22,877 nucleotides of DNA. It comes from a bacterium. Its GTDB lineage: Bacteria; Pseudomonadota; Alphaproteobacteria; Rs-D84. The stretch covers positions 1 to 22,877 of the forward strand of contig JAAVBR010000003.1 of NCBI GenBank assembly GCA_014802705.1, given 5' to 3'. This document shows, in pieces, positions 6,610 to 13,529 of this stretch. Each line of letters begins with the position of its first letter. The first letter of the stretch is position 1. The translations under genes were made by a program, and so were the position numbers. The notes beneath the pieces were generated by a model. It worked only from the letters and a program-made list of their open reading frames with translations, was not told where the DNA came from and ran no database searches.

Positions 6610-6745
6610 TGGCGGGGCCATGATTCGAACAACAAACCTGCGGTTTGCGTTCGAACAGGTCGCTCGGTTGCATACGCAACCTGTGCGGCATTCGTGACGA
6701 TTTCGCCGCGCGTTGCTTGCAAAATCTACTCATAGTCGCCCCGCC
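6610..6745 (-). ncRNA. Candidate structured RNA with a tRNA-like 3' end
   Basis: Read on the minus strand, this 136-nt segment begins GGCGGGGC and ends GCCCCGCCA, so its ends form an 8-bp perfect stem like an acceptor. Shortly before the end comes GTTCGAATCATGG, a T-loop-like element nearly identical to the 3' part of the facing tRNA-Pro. Internal hairpins include GGTTGC-GTAT-GCAACC and AAACC-GCA-GGTTT. It is followed by the shared terminator at 6576-6598. The T-stem is not properly paired and no anticodon arm can be drawn, so it is not an ordinary tRNA; nor does it match tmRNA or SRP RNA as I know them. It may instead be a decayed tRNA-derived repeat. Confidence 0.35.
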
Positions 6746-6775
6746 GCTTTCGCTTATGCGACGGGGATAAAACGG

Positions 6776-6805
6776 TTGACAGGGGGACGGGGCTTGTTTT
6801 ATCCT
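6776..6805 (+). promoter_or_regulatory. Promoter of the gene at 6855
   Basis: TTGACA (6776-6781), 18 nt, TATCCT (6800-6805). The leader is about 43 nt and contains AAAAAGGATAT as ribosome-binding site. Confidence 0.55.
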
Positions 6806-6854
6806 GGTTTCCGACAGAGAGGGACGGGAGAGTATCAACAAAAAGGATATTCCA

Positions 6855-7265
6855 ATGGCTGCGTCTGTGACGTTTATTGTTAATTTTATACATCCCTGTG
6901 AAGAAAAGAATGCTGGGTATTTGGCCACGTTAAAGTGTGACGATTGCAGATATCGTATCGGACATCATTGTCACAAATCGCCCGTCGAATGCGAGGCCTG
7001 TCCATTGACCGAAAATTTCTATCGCGATTTCGAAGATGTGTTGCATCACTCCCATTTAGCCGCACAGCGCAATGTTGGTATTGCCGCGCGATACACCGTT
7101 TTTGGGGACAATCCGGTTGTGCGCAAATTGTTCAAGCCGGATCTGCTGGATAGAGACGGGGCCATGGTCGGGGTCATGTTGGATACGACACCGGCCTATA
7201 TTTCGGAAATTGAAAAATTCCCGGTGGAATTTGTGAAAAAACATACATGCGACCGTCAGAAATAA
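6855..7265 (+). CDS. Unknown small protein with a Cys/His cluster
   Basis: A 136-residue soluble protein, not recognised. Residues 28-49 contain CDDC, HHCH and CEAC (Cys 28, 31, 39, 46, 49, with His 37, 38, 40), an arrangement that could bind zinc or an Fe-S cluster. A His-rich stretch HHSH (64-67) follows. The C-terminal half has alternating charged and hydrophobic segments without motifs. There is no signal peptide, so a cytoplasmic place is likely. The start is supported by AAGGATAT, and the gene has its own promoter and shares a terminator with the convergent lipoprotein gene. It appears monocistronic. Confidence 0.8.
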   Translation: MAASVTFIVNFIHPCEEKNAGYLATLKCDDCRYRIGHHCHKSPVECEACPLTENFYRDFEDVLHHSHLAAQRNVGIAARYTVFGDNPVVRKLFKPDLLDRDGAMVGVMLDTTPAYISEIEKFPVEFVKKHTCDRQK

Positions 7266-7267
7266 AA

Positions 7268-7293
7268 AAAACAACCGCCCCGAATGGGGCGGT
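7268..7293. terminator. Shared convergent terminator
   Basis: Stem CCGCCCC/GGGGCGG (7275-7281 with 7286-7292) with loop GAAT. The minus-strand side ends in a long T-run (A8 at about 7264-7271 on plus). It mainly terminates the lipoprotein gene, and probably also the gene at 6855. Confidence 0.8.
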
Positions 7294-7316
7294 GTTTGTA
7301 TCGGCCATGCGTTGGT

Positions 7317-8333
7317 TTATTTCTTTTCAACACCACCAAAACCAAAGGTGACGTTGACATTGTCATTCGTATCCGGGGCGTTAAATTGATAATAATTTAT
7401 CAGTGCCGTGGCTTCCTTGGTATCGGCGGCATTGCCATAGTATTTGGTTGTCATGTCCAATTTTTCGGGATCTGTGACCATTGTTTCGGCCAATTTATGG
7501 GCGGCCGAAATGGTCTTGCCCGTGTCGTCAAAGTCCAGGCGAACGTGATCGGCATCTTTGGTAATGGTCATTTTATACCATTTATCAAAATTGGCGGTCA
7601 GGGTTTCCATTCCGTTTTCAAACACCAACGTGGCGTTGGTATCCGTGATGGTAACCTGGTTCTGGTCATGGTCGTCAACGTGTTGGGCGACGCTGCCCTT
7701 GGCCAGGCCGGCGAACGCCATTTTACCGGTCGGGTTTTTGATTTCTTTGATTTCATACCCGGCCATAAAGGGAAACGCCACCGCATCGCCGGACCACGGG
7801 GATTGCCCGTTAAACGTACCAAAGTCCGCGTATTTCAGGCCCAAATCGCGCGCATAACTGTCGTACGAAAATTTAACATCGCGTTTATCATCGGTTAAAT
7901 CGTCGGCCCGGAATCGAACAATGAATTTGTCGGAATTGCCCTGGCGCGCGACGTTTGATTCAATTTTTTCATTATCATGAAAGACCAAGGCATCAACTTT
8001 GCCGTTTTCATCCACGTGAAAATGCGCCGTACCCCAATCGCCCATATTTAATTCGACATTGTCCAATTTATAACTGTTGTATTTCTGGCCCTGGTGAATA
8101 AAAGATCCCACAGCCGCGCGCCCAATATTGACGGACGGGGCGTCCGCATCGCCATCCAGAACGCCGATTTCAGACACCATGGGGGTCAGGGCTGCGTTGG
8201 ATTCCGCCGCTGCCTGGGTCACGGTGCCGACGCGTGTGATGTCGGATGGTGTGACAACATCGCCCCCGCCATGATGGCCACCGCCGCACGCGGCCAGCGC
8301 CAAAACCGATGTCAAAATGGTGTATTTTTTCAT
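7317..8333 (-). CDS. Surface lipoprotein with a TbpB/fHbp-like beta-barrel (paralogue 1)
   Basis: A 338-residue lipoprotein. The start MKKYTILTS is preceded by GGGAG; the signal peptide ends in lipobox LALAAC (Cys16), followed by a Gly/His tether (GGGHHGGGD). Several features recall the handle and barrel domains of Slam-exported lipoproteins such as transferrin-binding protein B and factor-H-binding protein: RDLGLKYADFGTF, a 'KMAFAGLAKGSV' strand, ATLVFENGMETLTANFDKWY and the terminal NVTFGFGG. This resemblance is from memory of the families. It is clearly paralogous to the lipoprotein at 11384-12700 (YADFGT, FAG, NxWY, FGG motifs in the same order). The ligand is unknown. A palindrome overlaps its predicted -35 region. 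Confidence 0.85.
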   Translation of the reverse strand: MKKYTILTSVLALAACGGGHHGGGDVVTPSDITRVGTVTQAAAESNAALTPMVSEIGVLDGDADAPSVNIGRAAVGSFIHQGQKYNSYKLDNVELNMGDWGTAHFHVDENGKVDALVFHDNEKIESNVARQGNSDKFIVRFRADDLTDDKRDVKFSYDSYARDLGLKYADFGTFNGQSPWSGDAVAFPFMAGYEIKEIKNPTGKMAFAGLAKGSVAQHVDDHDQNQVTITDTNATLVFENGMETLTANFDKWYKMTITKDADHVRLDFDDTGKTISAAHKLAETMVTDPEKLDMTTKYYGNAADTKEATALINYYQFNAPDTNDNVNVTFGFGGVEKK

Positions 8334-8349
8334 GATATGCTCCCTATGC

Positions 8350-8387
8350 TTTATAAAATGACAGACCACCAATGAGAATTGATGGTC
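8350..8387 (-). promoter_or_regulatory. Putative promoter with overlapping operator palindrome
   Basis: On the minus strand TATAAA (8355-8350) is a possible -10, with TTCTCA (8378-8373) 17 nt upstream as a weak -35. A 10-bp-arm dyad GACCATCAAT/ATTGGTGGTC (8364-8387, one mismatch) is centred on that -35. This is a layout typical of repressor-controlled genes; the regulator is unknown. Confidence 0.35.
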
Positions 8388-8439
8388 GGGGAGTTTGCAA
8401 ATCAGTACATTATTGATTCCGCTGTTTTCGGGTTACCCC

Positions 8440-8620
8440 TGTTGTATAACAGTCGGCCCCCCGACCAAGGTCGGGGATAAATAACGATGCAAAATGTGCG
8501 CGGAAATACCGGCATTTAACGATGTTCCACATATTTCGCACCGAATGTACTGGGCTTGCAACAGCCCCGAATCCAAATCCCTTTGGATTCCATAGGATCG
8601 TACCCCAGGTCGGGGATAAA
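8440..8620. repeat. Spacer with several hairpins and a 13-bp direct repeat
   Basis: The 349-bp spacer between two minus-strand genes has no coding frame. It holds CCCCGACC/GGTCGGGG (8459-8476), GGGCT/AGCCC (8552-8567), GAATCCAAA/TTTGGATTC (8569-8590) and CCCC-AGGT-CGGGG near 8603. GGTCGGGGATAAA occurs twice (8469-8481 and 8608-8620). These are probably REP-type elements. Confidence 0.5.
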
Positions 8621-8644
8621 ATCAAGGGGGGATTTAAAAAAAAC

Positions 8645-8670
8645 AAAAAAAAACGCCCCGAATGGGGCGG
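8645..8670 (-). terminator. Terminator of the gene at 8683-9096
   Basis: CGCCCC/GGGGCG (8654-8669) with loop GAAT (ATTC on the minus strand), followed on the minus strand by a run of T. Confidence 0.85.
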
Positions 8671-8682
8671 TGGTTTTTATGA

Positions 8683-9096
8683 TTATTGCTGTTGCTGTCC
8701 CTGCATCAGGGCGGCCTTGGCCATGACGGCCCGTTGCATGGCCTTGTTGTCTTGAACAATCTTGACCACCATGTGGGTCAAGGCTAAATCACTGTAATGA
8801 GTGCCCATATCCACCAAGAACCCTTGGCGCGGTGCACCGCCGATCTGCAGCGTTTCAGCCTTAACATTGGCCCCCAATTCTTCGGCCAGATCTTTGAAAT
8901 TTCTTTCCATGCCCGGATACGGCATAATGAACAGGGATTTGTGCACATGGTCCGAATGCACCCCCGGGGTCTTGTTCTGGGTAACGTAACCGCAATCTTC
9001 GACATACTTTTTCAAGACGTTGTATCGGGCCTCTAAGATATCCATAATCTCGCTGTGGATCAGCCATTCCCGTACGGATATTTCCTTTTCTGACAT
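8683..9096 (-). CDS. Unknown 137-residue cytoplasmic protein
   Basis: Not recognised. It has no signal peptide or membrane segment. The N-terminal half is helical (EKEISVREWLIHSEIMDILEAR within residues 3-24), the middle holds a His-rich stretch (HSDHVHKS) and a possible alpha/beta segment (LGANVKAETLQIGG), and the end is Gln-rich (QGQQQQ). AAGGGA precedes the ATG at good spacing. It has an extended -10 promoter and its own terminator, so it is a single-gene unit. Codon use resembles the neighbouring housekeeping genes. Confidence 0.8.
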   Translation of the reverse strand: MSEKEISVREWLIHSEIMDILEARYNVLKKYVEDCGYVTQNKTPGVHSDHVHKSLFIMPYPGMERNFKDLAEELGANVKAETLQIGGAPRQGFLVDMGTHYSDLALTHMVVKIVQDNKAMQRAVMAKAALMQGQQQQ

Positions 9097-9145
9097 ATTT
9101 TATCCCTTTGTTATTAGTTTTGTATTTAATCTCTCCGTCCCCGGA

Positions 9146-9174
9146 ATTATACCATACAACGGCCCTGGGCGCAA
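9146..9174 (-). promoter_or_regulatory. Extended -10 promoter of the gene at 8683-9096
   Basis: On the minus strand TTGCGC (9174-9169), 17 nt, TATAAT (9151-9146) with TGG directly before it. The same TTGCGC-17-TATAAT arrangement occurs at 10598-10626. Confidence 0.65.
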
Positions 9175-9230
9175 CATTTTTCACCCCGGTCCTGGAACCG
9201 GGGCGGGTCTTATAAATTATATTTTGTAAC

Positions 9231-9260
9231 CAAAAAAATCCCGCCCATCCGGCGGGATTT
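9231..9260 (-). terminator. Terminator of the cvpA operon
   Basis: AAATCCCGCC/GGCGGGATTT (9236-9245 with 9251-9260), followed on the minus strand by a T-run. It lies directly after the cvpA stop codon. A further dyad, CCCCGGT/ACCGGGG, lies at about 9184-9202 without a T-run. Confidence 0.85.
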
Positions 9261-9261
9261 T

Positions 9262-9993
9262 TTATTCATCGTCTTCATCCAGATCGTCCCCGACGCGCGC
9301 AGCGGTTTCAATCTGTAACAATTGGTTTTCCAACGCGGTCCGTTCGGAATTTTTATATCCCGTATCCGCCGCATCCGGCGCCCCGGCCGATGGCCCCGCG
9401 GGGGACACCGACGCCTTTTGCACCGCAGGATTGATCAGGTTGTTATAGATGTCCATCGCCTCACGCGTGCCGGTCATGTCGCGCGCCAACAATTTATTTT
9501 CACCGGGGATAAACCACTGTTGAATCTTTAACGCCGTCAATTGCATAATGGGCCGCGTCCGGGCATCGGCAATCCACGCCGGCAATCCACGCATATCGGA
9601 ATAGTACCACAGGGCCGCCCAATACACCAACCCCATCACGACCACCCCGCGGGTAATTCCAAAAATCACCCCCAGTGTATGATCCGTCACGCACAAAATA
9701 CTTTCCTGAATCTTGGACCGCAGGCGTTGATTAAACAGCCCCATCAGCAACAAGATCACAAAGAACACGATAAAGTACGACGACACCATGGTCCCGACGG
9801 TCGATTCCGTTAAATCAAACCATTCCTGGAACACGGCATCCAGCCACGGCGACGCCCAACGCGCCGCAATCGCGGCCACCACCCACGACAATGTCGCCAC
9901 CGTTTCATAGATGCCGCCGCGCACCGTCGCCCAAATGGTGGACGCCACCACGACGCCCACATAAATATAATCCAGTGTTGTCAAATCAAACAT
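9262..9993 (-). CDS. cvpA: CvpA family membrane protein
   Basis: 243 residues. The first 125 or so contain four hydrophobic segments (around 7-24, 30-48, 68-88, 103-125) with LDYIYVGVVVAS, VRGGIYETVATLSW and GVIFGITRGVVVMGLV, the signature order of CvpA (colicin V production/septation-related) proteins of the inner membrane. The remaining 100 residues are a polar tail, rich in Ala/Pro/Asp and ending DDLDEDDE, longer than in many family members. The gene begins 18 nt after the stop of the exported thioredoxin-fold gene, so the two are probably co-transcribed. The exact biochemical role of CvpA is unsettled. Confidence 0.9.
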   Translation of the reverse strand: MFDLTTLDYIYVGVVVASTIWATVRGGIYETVATLSWVVAAIAARWASPWLDAVFQEWFDLTESTVGTMVSSYFIVFFVILLLMGLFNQRLRSKIQESILCVTDHTLGVIFGITRGVVVMGLVYWAALWYYSDMRGLPAWIADARTRPIMQLTALKIQQWFIPGENKLLARDMTGTREAMDIYNNLINPAVQKASVSPAGPSAGAPDAADTGYKNSERTALENQLLQIETAARVGDDLDEDDE

Positions 9994-10011
9994 ATTGCTG
10001 CCTTTGCGGAA

Positions 10012-10566
10012 TTATTTCCGACGCCGCGTGCCCATGACGCCCACCAATCCCACAACCAAGGCCGCCATCAGGATATACAGGAAAATCATTGACCCATCAG
10101 TCGTTTTTTTTTGTGCCGCCGCGCCATATTCCGTCATGGTGGCCACACGCCCGGTATACTGTGTCCGGAATCCGTCGGCATCGCGTGTCATGGCGTCACG
10201 CACCGCGGCGGCCGCCGTCTGTTGATTGGCGGTCATATCGGATGCCACCGCCGCCCGAATATCATCGGCCATAAAATCGGCATAGCCCTGGAAACAGGTA
10301 TCCCCCACCACAATCACCGGCACACCACCGCTGTTATAATTACATTTGGCCAGCGCATCGGCAAAGGCCGGTCGATTGGCCGAATCCATCACATTGACGG
10401 ATGTGATTTCAATATCGGGATATTCATAGATCAATTGTTCGGCAAAAAACGCCCGCGCATGGTGACAGTGCGGACACGACGGGGAATAATACAACCAAAT
10501 ATCCGCCGCATTGGCCGCGCCACACATCCATGCCGCCGCCGCGGCAAACATCGCCCATTTTTTCAT
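10012..10566 (-). CDS. Exported thioredoxin-fold protein with a C-terminal membrane anchor
   Basis: 184 residues from the ATG at 10566, chosen because it follows AAAAGGAG and opens a signal peptide (MKKWAMF...GAANA, about 20 residues). The mature domain has IWLYYSPSCPHCHHARAFF, a CPHC active site (31-34) as in DsbA-type and glutaredoxin-like proteins, and GGVPVIVVG with the cis-Pro (83). Two further Cys (75 and 91) could form a second disulfide. About 60 residues of Ala-rich helix follow, then a membrane segment (about 160-177) and RRRK, placing the thiol domain in the periplasm. A role in disulfide handling is likely, with the numerous Cys-rich secreted proteins of this genome as possible clients. 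Substrate and redox direction are unknown. Confidence 0.88.
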   Translation of the reverse strand: MKKWAMFAAAAAWMCGAANAADIWLYYSPSCPHCHHARAFFAEQLIYEYPDIEITSVNVMDSANRPAFADALAKCNYNSGGVPVIVVGDTCFQGYADFMADDIRAAVASDMTANQQTAAAAVRDAMTRDADGFRTQYTGRVATMTEYGAAAQKKTTDGSMIFLYILMAALVVGLVGVMGTRRRK

Positions 10567-10597
10567 AATGATTTTCTCCTTTTCTTTCTTGTTCGCC

Positions 10598-10626
10598 ATT
10601 ATAAAAAGACAGGCCCCACGGCGCAA
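10598..10626 (-). promoter_or_regulatory. Promoter of the thioredoxin-fold/cvpA operon
   Basis: On the minus strand TTGCGC (10626-10621), 17 nt, TATAAT (10603-10598). The leader to the ATG at 10566 is about 25 nt and includes AAAAGGAG. Confidence 0.7.
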
Positions 10627-10667
10627 GATGTTTTTACGCCCCCCGCCGCGGCGGGAAACCCTTCCTG

Positions 10668-10696
10668 TTGATCGGGGGCGTCCCGCGCGTCACAAT
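10668..10696 (+). promoter_or_regulatory. Possible sodB promoter
   Basis: TTGATC (10668-10673), 17 nt, CACAAT (10691-10696). Both hexamers deviate from consensus, so this is tentative. It would give a leader of about 30 nt. Confidence 0.3.
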
Positions 10697-10733
10697 TGGA
10701 CATAACAAGAACACCAAAGCCCCAGGTCACACC

Positions 10734-11321
10734 ATGTTTTCATTGGATCAATTTCCCCTGCCCTTTACCCCCGACGCATTGGCGCCCTATATGTCGGCCC
10801 AGACCATCGGCTTTCACTATGGCCGCCACCTGGCGGGCTACATCAAAACCACCAACGATTTGACCGCCGGCACGGCGTACCAAGACATGCCCCTGGCCGA
10901 TATAATCATGCAATCGGCGGCGGATGACACGCCCCTGGGGCATAAAATTTTTAACAACGCGGCCCAGATTTTTAATCATGCGTTTTTCTTTCGCGGCCTG
11001 CGGCGGGATACGCCGGCGCCAATACCGCACGCGATCATCGATGCCTTTGGCAGTGCGGATCAATTCCGATCCGAATTTGCCGCCGCCGCGCGGGACGTCT
11101 TTGGATCAGGCTGGACCTGGCTGGTGCGCGACGGGGGCAAACTGCGCCTGATCAATACCCAGAACGCCGACACGCCGATGACGCACGGCGCCCGACCGAT
11201 CTTGGCCCTGGACGTGTGGGAACATGCGTATTATTTGGATTACCAAAACCGCCGGGGCGATTTTATCGACGCGTTTTTAAATCACCTGATCGATTGGGAT
11301 TGGGTGTCCCAGAATTTATAG
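10734..11321 (+). CDS. sodB: Superoxide dismutase, iron type
   Basis: A 195-residue cytoplasmic enzyme converting superoxide to O2 and H2O2. Metal ligands can be placed: His28 (GFHYGRH), His82 (AAQIFNHAFFF), and Asp160 and His164 (LDVWEHAYYLDY). Gln78 in NNAAQIFNH occupies the position of the FeSOD-type active-site Gln, favouring iron over manganese. Tyr36 and the second-sphere His32 are also present. The start at 10734 matches the family N-terminus (FSLDQFPLPF); the ribosome-binding site is weak (AGGT). No terminator separates it from the lipoprotein gene 62 nt downstream, so these may be co-transcribed. Confidence 0.96.
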   Translation: MFSLDQFPLPFTPDALAPYMSAQTIGFHYGRHLAGYIKTTNDLTAGTAYQDMPLADIIMQSAADDTPLGHKIFNNAAQIFNHAFFFRGLRRDTPAPIPHAIIDAFGSADQFRSEFAAAARDVFGSGWTWLVRDGGKLRLINTQNADTPMTHGARPILALDVWEHAYYLDYQNRRGDFIDAFLNHLIDWDWVSQNL

Positions 11322-11383
11322 AAACTCCTTGCCTCTGTCTTAAAATTTCAGTATCGTCTGTTCAACCGGACAGGAGGCTTTTC

Positions 11384-12700
11384 ATGACACCCAAAATTGC
11401 GTTCCTTATGTTGACCTGTGGCATTTTAGCCGCCTGTGGCGGGAACACGCATTCCCGTCATTATGATTACCAAGATCGGAACAATCGCCCCTATAGTCCA
11501 CCACCGGCCACCACTCAACCCTATGTCAATGCGGTGGCGACCCACAACGAACATGTAACGGGAATTTTTTCCCGTGTGCCAGCCCAGGTTGATGATTATA
11601 TCAAATATCGTCTGGACGGCTATGCCGATGATATTGCGCCGGACACGTATGGGGATGTGGCGGCATTGGCCCTGTGGATGATATCAGACGACGTGACCGA
11701 CGCAGCGCGTCAGGCCCGCTTTAATCAGGACACCGCCCTGGCCAACGCAGCGATGTTTGTGTTGAACAGATCCTTAAAGACATGTGCGGGAACCGATGGC
11801 GCCACCATGGCCCAGTGCTTTGCGGATTGGCGCCTGCAAAAGGCGGATGTTTTCAAGATGGCCGCCGCCGACTTGCGTGCCAACGCGACACTCTTGAATC
11901 TGGGGGATGCCGTTTTTATGGCGCCGGATGATCATCGCCTTAAATTCACCCTGGATGATACGGGCAAAATTACCGGTGTGACACTAAGCCATGGCGACAC
12001 AGATCAGACCTATAGCCAGCAATATGACAGTTCCGCCTTTATACATTTGGGATCGGATGAGAAATGGGGACCCTTTCTGGATCGATTGGATTATAATTCA
12101 ACCGCCCGCGCCCGTGATATGGGGTTAACCTATGCGGACTTTGGAACGTATCAACGCGTCATCCAAAACGCCGACGGCGGCGTATCGGTTCAAACATTGC
12201 CCTTTGCCGGGGGATATGCGGCGCACGAAATCGCACCGGATAAAATTGAAACAGACATGCAATTTGCCGGACACGCCAACGCCGTCGTCACATCCACCCG
12301 GGGGTCTGGCCCACGCACCCTGACAACCGATGGCGCGGCCACATTGACGTTTGATCCGATCAAAAATCAGACGAAACTGATTGCCACCCTGAACGATTGG
12401 TACGACGTGACTGCGACCCAAACATCCGGCAACACGACCATTGTCTTCGAAGATCAGCCACAGAATCTGGCCGATGACATGAAACTGTTTGCCGTCCCCG
12501 ATGCCGACGGGAAAATCACCACCACCGGGGCCCAGATGAATATGGTTTATTACGGTCCGAACCCCGACAATCACACCCCGACCGAGGCTGCCGGCCTGCT
12601 CCACTTTACAGACTGTGGGGCCACAACATGCGGGGCCACGGATCCTACCGTCACGTTTAACATGTCTTTTGGCGGCCGTCGACTTGGGTCCAAAGATTAA
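11384..12700 (+). CDS. Surface lipoprotein with a TbpB/fHbp-like beta-barrel (paralogue 2)
   Basis: 438 residues from the ATG at 11384, preceded by a strong AGGAGG. Signal peptide with lipobox GILAAC (Cys18), then a polar tether. The C-terminal half carries the same motif series as the lipoprotein at 7317-8333: RDMGLTYADFGTY, PFAGGY, MQFAGHANAV, AATLTFDP, IATLNDWYDV and finally VTFNMSFGG. It is about 100 residues longer, mainly in the N-terminal part (residues 40-175), which is helical-looking with one Cys pair region (KTCAGTDGATMAQCF). As with its paralogue, surface exposure and binding of a host or environmental ligand are inferred from family resemblance only. It may be transcribed with sodB. 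Confidence 0.87.
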   Translation: MTPKIAFLMLTCGILAACGGNTHSRHYDYQDRNNRPYSPPPATTQPYVNAVATHNEHVTGIFSRVPAQVDDYIKYRLDGYADDIAPDTYGDVAALALWMISDDVTDAARQARFNQDTALANAAMFVLNRSLKTCAGTDGATMAQCFADWRLQKADVFKMAAADLRANATLLNLGDAVFMAPDDHRLKFTLDDTGKITGVTLSHGDTDQTYSQQYDSSAFIHLGSDEKWGPFLDRLDYNSTARARDMGLTYADFGTYQRVIQNADGGVSVQTLPFAGGYAAHEIAPDKIETDMQFAGHANAVVTSTRGSGPRTLTTDGAATLTFDPIKNQTKLIATLNDWYDVTATQTSGNTTIVFEDQPQNLADDMKLFAVPDADGKITTTGAQMNMVYYGPNPDNHTPTEAAGLLHFTDCGATTCGATDPTVTFNMSFGGRRLGSKD

Positions 12701-12731
12701 AGAACGCCCGTGTAAACGGGCAATCTTTTTT
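12692..12731 (+). terminator. Terminator of the lipoprotein gene
   Basis: GCCCGT/ACGGGC (12706-12711 with 12716-12721), extended by AAAGATT/AATCTTT, the left arm of which overlaps the stop codon region. A T-run follows. Confidence 0.85.
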
Positions 12732-12775
12732 TGAACCAAATGGGTAAAAATACAGATTTTATTTTACCACAAACA

Positions 12776-12784
12776 TGTTATACT
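12776..12784 (+). promoter_or_regulatory. Extended -10 promoter of the META lipoprotein gene
   Basis: TGT followed by TATACT (12779-12784). No good -35 is seen, which is compatible with an extended -10 promoter. The leader is about 20 nt, with AAGGGGGAAA before the ATG. Confidence 0.55.
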
Positions 12785-12811
12785 AATCCCCAGAACACCA
12801 AGGGGGAAACC

Positions 12812-13225
12812 ATGAAATTAAAATATTTTGCCATCCTGGGCACTGTTGCCGCCGTTGCGGCATGCGATCGCACGACAACCCAGAACCCGGAAATGTTGCG
12901 GGGAACAAACTATGTCGCCAATCAGGACGGCGTGAACATCGTCCTGTCCTTTGACCCGGCGAACAATACCGTCCACGGCCAAGTGGTCAACCTGTACAAC
13001 GGGCCGTATCGTGCGGACGGCAACACGATTGAATTTGGCAATGTCGCGTCCACCATGATGATGGGCCCGCAAAAGGCCATGGCGGTGGAACAGGAATACT
13101 TCCAATTCCTGCGCGGCACCCAGACGTACGAAATCAACGACAGCCAATTGATTATCCGCAACGCCAACGGCCAAGAAATCGTCTTTGACCAGGTTGACGT
13201 CATCCCGGATCCGGTGAATGAATAA
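12812..13225 (+). CDS. META-domain (HslJ-like) lipoprotein
   Basis: 137 residues; signal peptide ending in lipobox VAAVAAC (Cys18), so membrane-anchored by a lipid. The mature part fits the META/HslJ fold: NIVLSFDPANNTVHG, YNGPYRADGNTIEFGNVAST, a Met-rich MMMG segment, AMAVEQEYFQFL, and a final QLIIRNANGQEIVFDQV. META proteins in other bacteria have been linked to heat shock, drug tolerance or surface antigens. The two Cys normally found in the family's GCN and MxCP motifs are absent here (V and G instead). The start is fixed by the strong AAGGGGG. Confidence 0.88.
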   Translation: MKLKYFAILGTVAAVAACDRTTTQNPEMLRGTNYVANQDGVNIVLSFDPANNTVHGQVVNLYNGPYRADGNTIEFGNVASTMMMGPQKAMAVEQEYFQFLRGTQTYEINDSQLIIRNANGQEIVFDQVDVIPDPVNE

Positions 13226-13237
13226 AAACATATTCAC

Positions 13238-13266
13238 TTGACAATTGTCATCCGGTCGATTATAAT
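13238..13266 (+). promoter_or_regulatory. Consensus promoter of tRNA-Glu
   Basis: Perfect TTGACA (13238-13243), 17 nt, perfect TATAAT (13261-13266). The -35 lies within the palindrome TGACAATTGTCA. The 35-nt leader can fold with its ends CTGCC (13267-13271) and GGCAG (13300-13304) paired around a TTTAGA/TCTAAA stem, presumably removed during tRNA processing. Confidence 0.9.
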
Positions 13267-13308
13267 CTGCCGGCAAATTTAGATAATTGTCTAAACTTTG
13301 GCAGTTTT

Positions 13309-13384
13309 GGCCCCATCGTCTAGAGGCCTAGGACACCGCCCTTTCAAGGCGAGAACACCAGTTCGAATCTGGTTGGGGCTGCCA
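13309..13384 (+). tRNA. tRNA-Glu (anticodon UUC)
   Basis: 76 nt; acceptor GGCCCCA/TGGGGCT (first pair G-U), D-arm TCGTCTAGAGGCCTAGGA, anticodon loop CTTTCAA (TTC), T-arm CCAG-TTCGAAT-CTGG with encoded GCCA end. The sequence closely follows bacterial tRNA-Glu. Its 3' end is repeated downstream (13548-13566 and 14260-14278), as at integration sites. Confidence 0.97.
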
Positions 13385-13390
13385 AAAATT

Positions 13391-13413
13391 AAAACCGGCT
13401 TTTGCCGGTTTTT
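13391..13413. terminator. Terminator after tRNA-Glu, centre of a quasi-palindrome
   Basis: AAAACCGGC/GCCGGTTTT with loop TTTT and T-rich flank. Beyond it, at 13431-13447, the tRNA T-arm recurs in inverted orientation, as at the tRNA-Pro locus. Confidence 0.85.
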
Positions 13414-13425
13414 ATTTTTGCCTGT

Positions 13426-13452
13426 CTGCACCCCAGATTTGAACTGGTCCAG
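13426..13452 (-). repeat. Inverted partial copy of the tRNA-Glu 3' end
   Basis: The minus strand of 13431-13447 reads CCAGTTCAAATCTGGGG, against CCAGTTCGAATCTGG in the tRNA. It faces the genuine tRNA across the terminator. The span between it and the direct copy at 13530 holds GC-rich hairpins but no convincing gene. Confidence 0.6.
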
Positions 13453-13529
13453 TTCGACGCGATAGTTGCCAAGAACAAGCGCAGCGCCGTTCGCGGCTTA
13501 CGAGCGGAAAGGGGCCCATCCGTCGCACA

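Noticed and set aside
6405..6697. Small reading frames over the tRNA-Pro gene on both strands
   Set aside because: They are translations of the tRNA and its mirrored copy, without own start signals.
6610..6745. tmRNA or ordinary tRNA
   Set aside because: No tag reading frame of the usual type and no anticodon arm or intact T-stem.
8373..8682. CRISPR-like array
   Set aside because: Only a few unrelated hairpins and one 13-bp repeat pair; no regular repeat-spacer pattern here or anywhere in the window.
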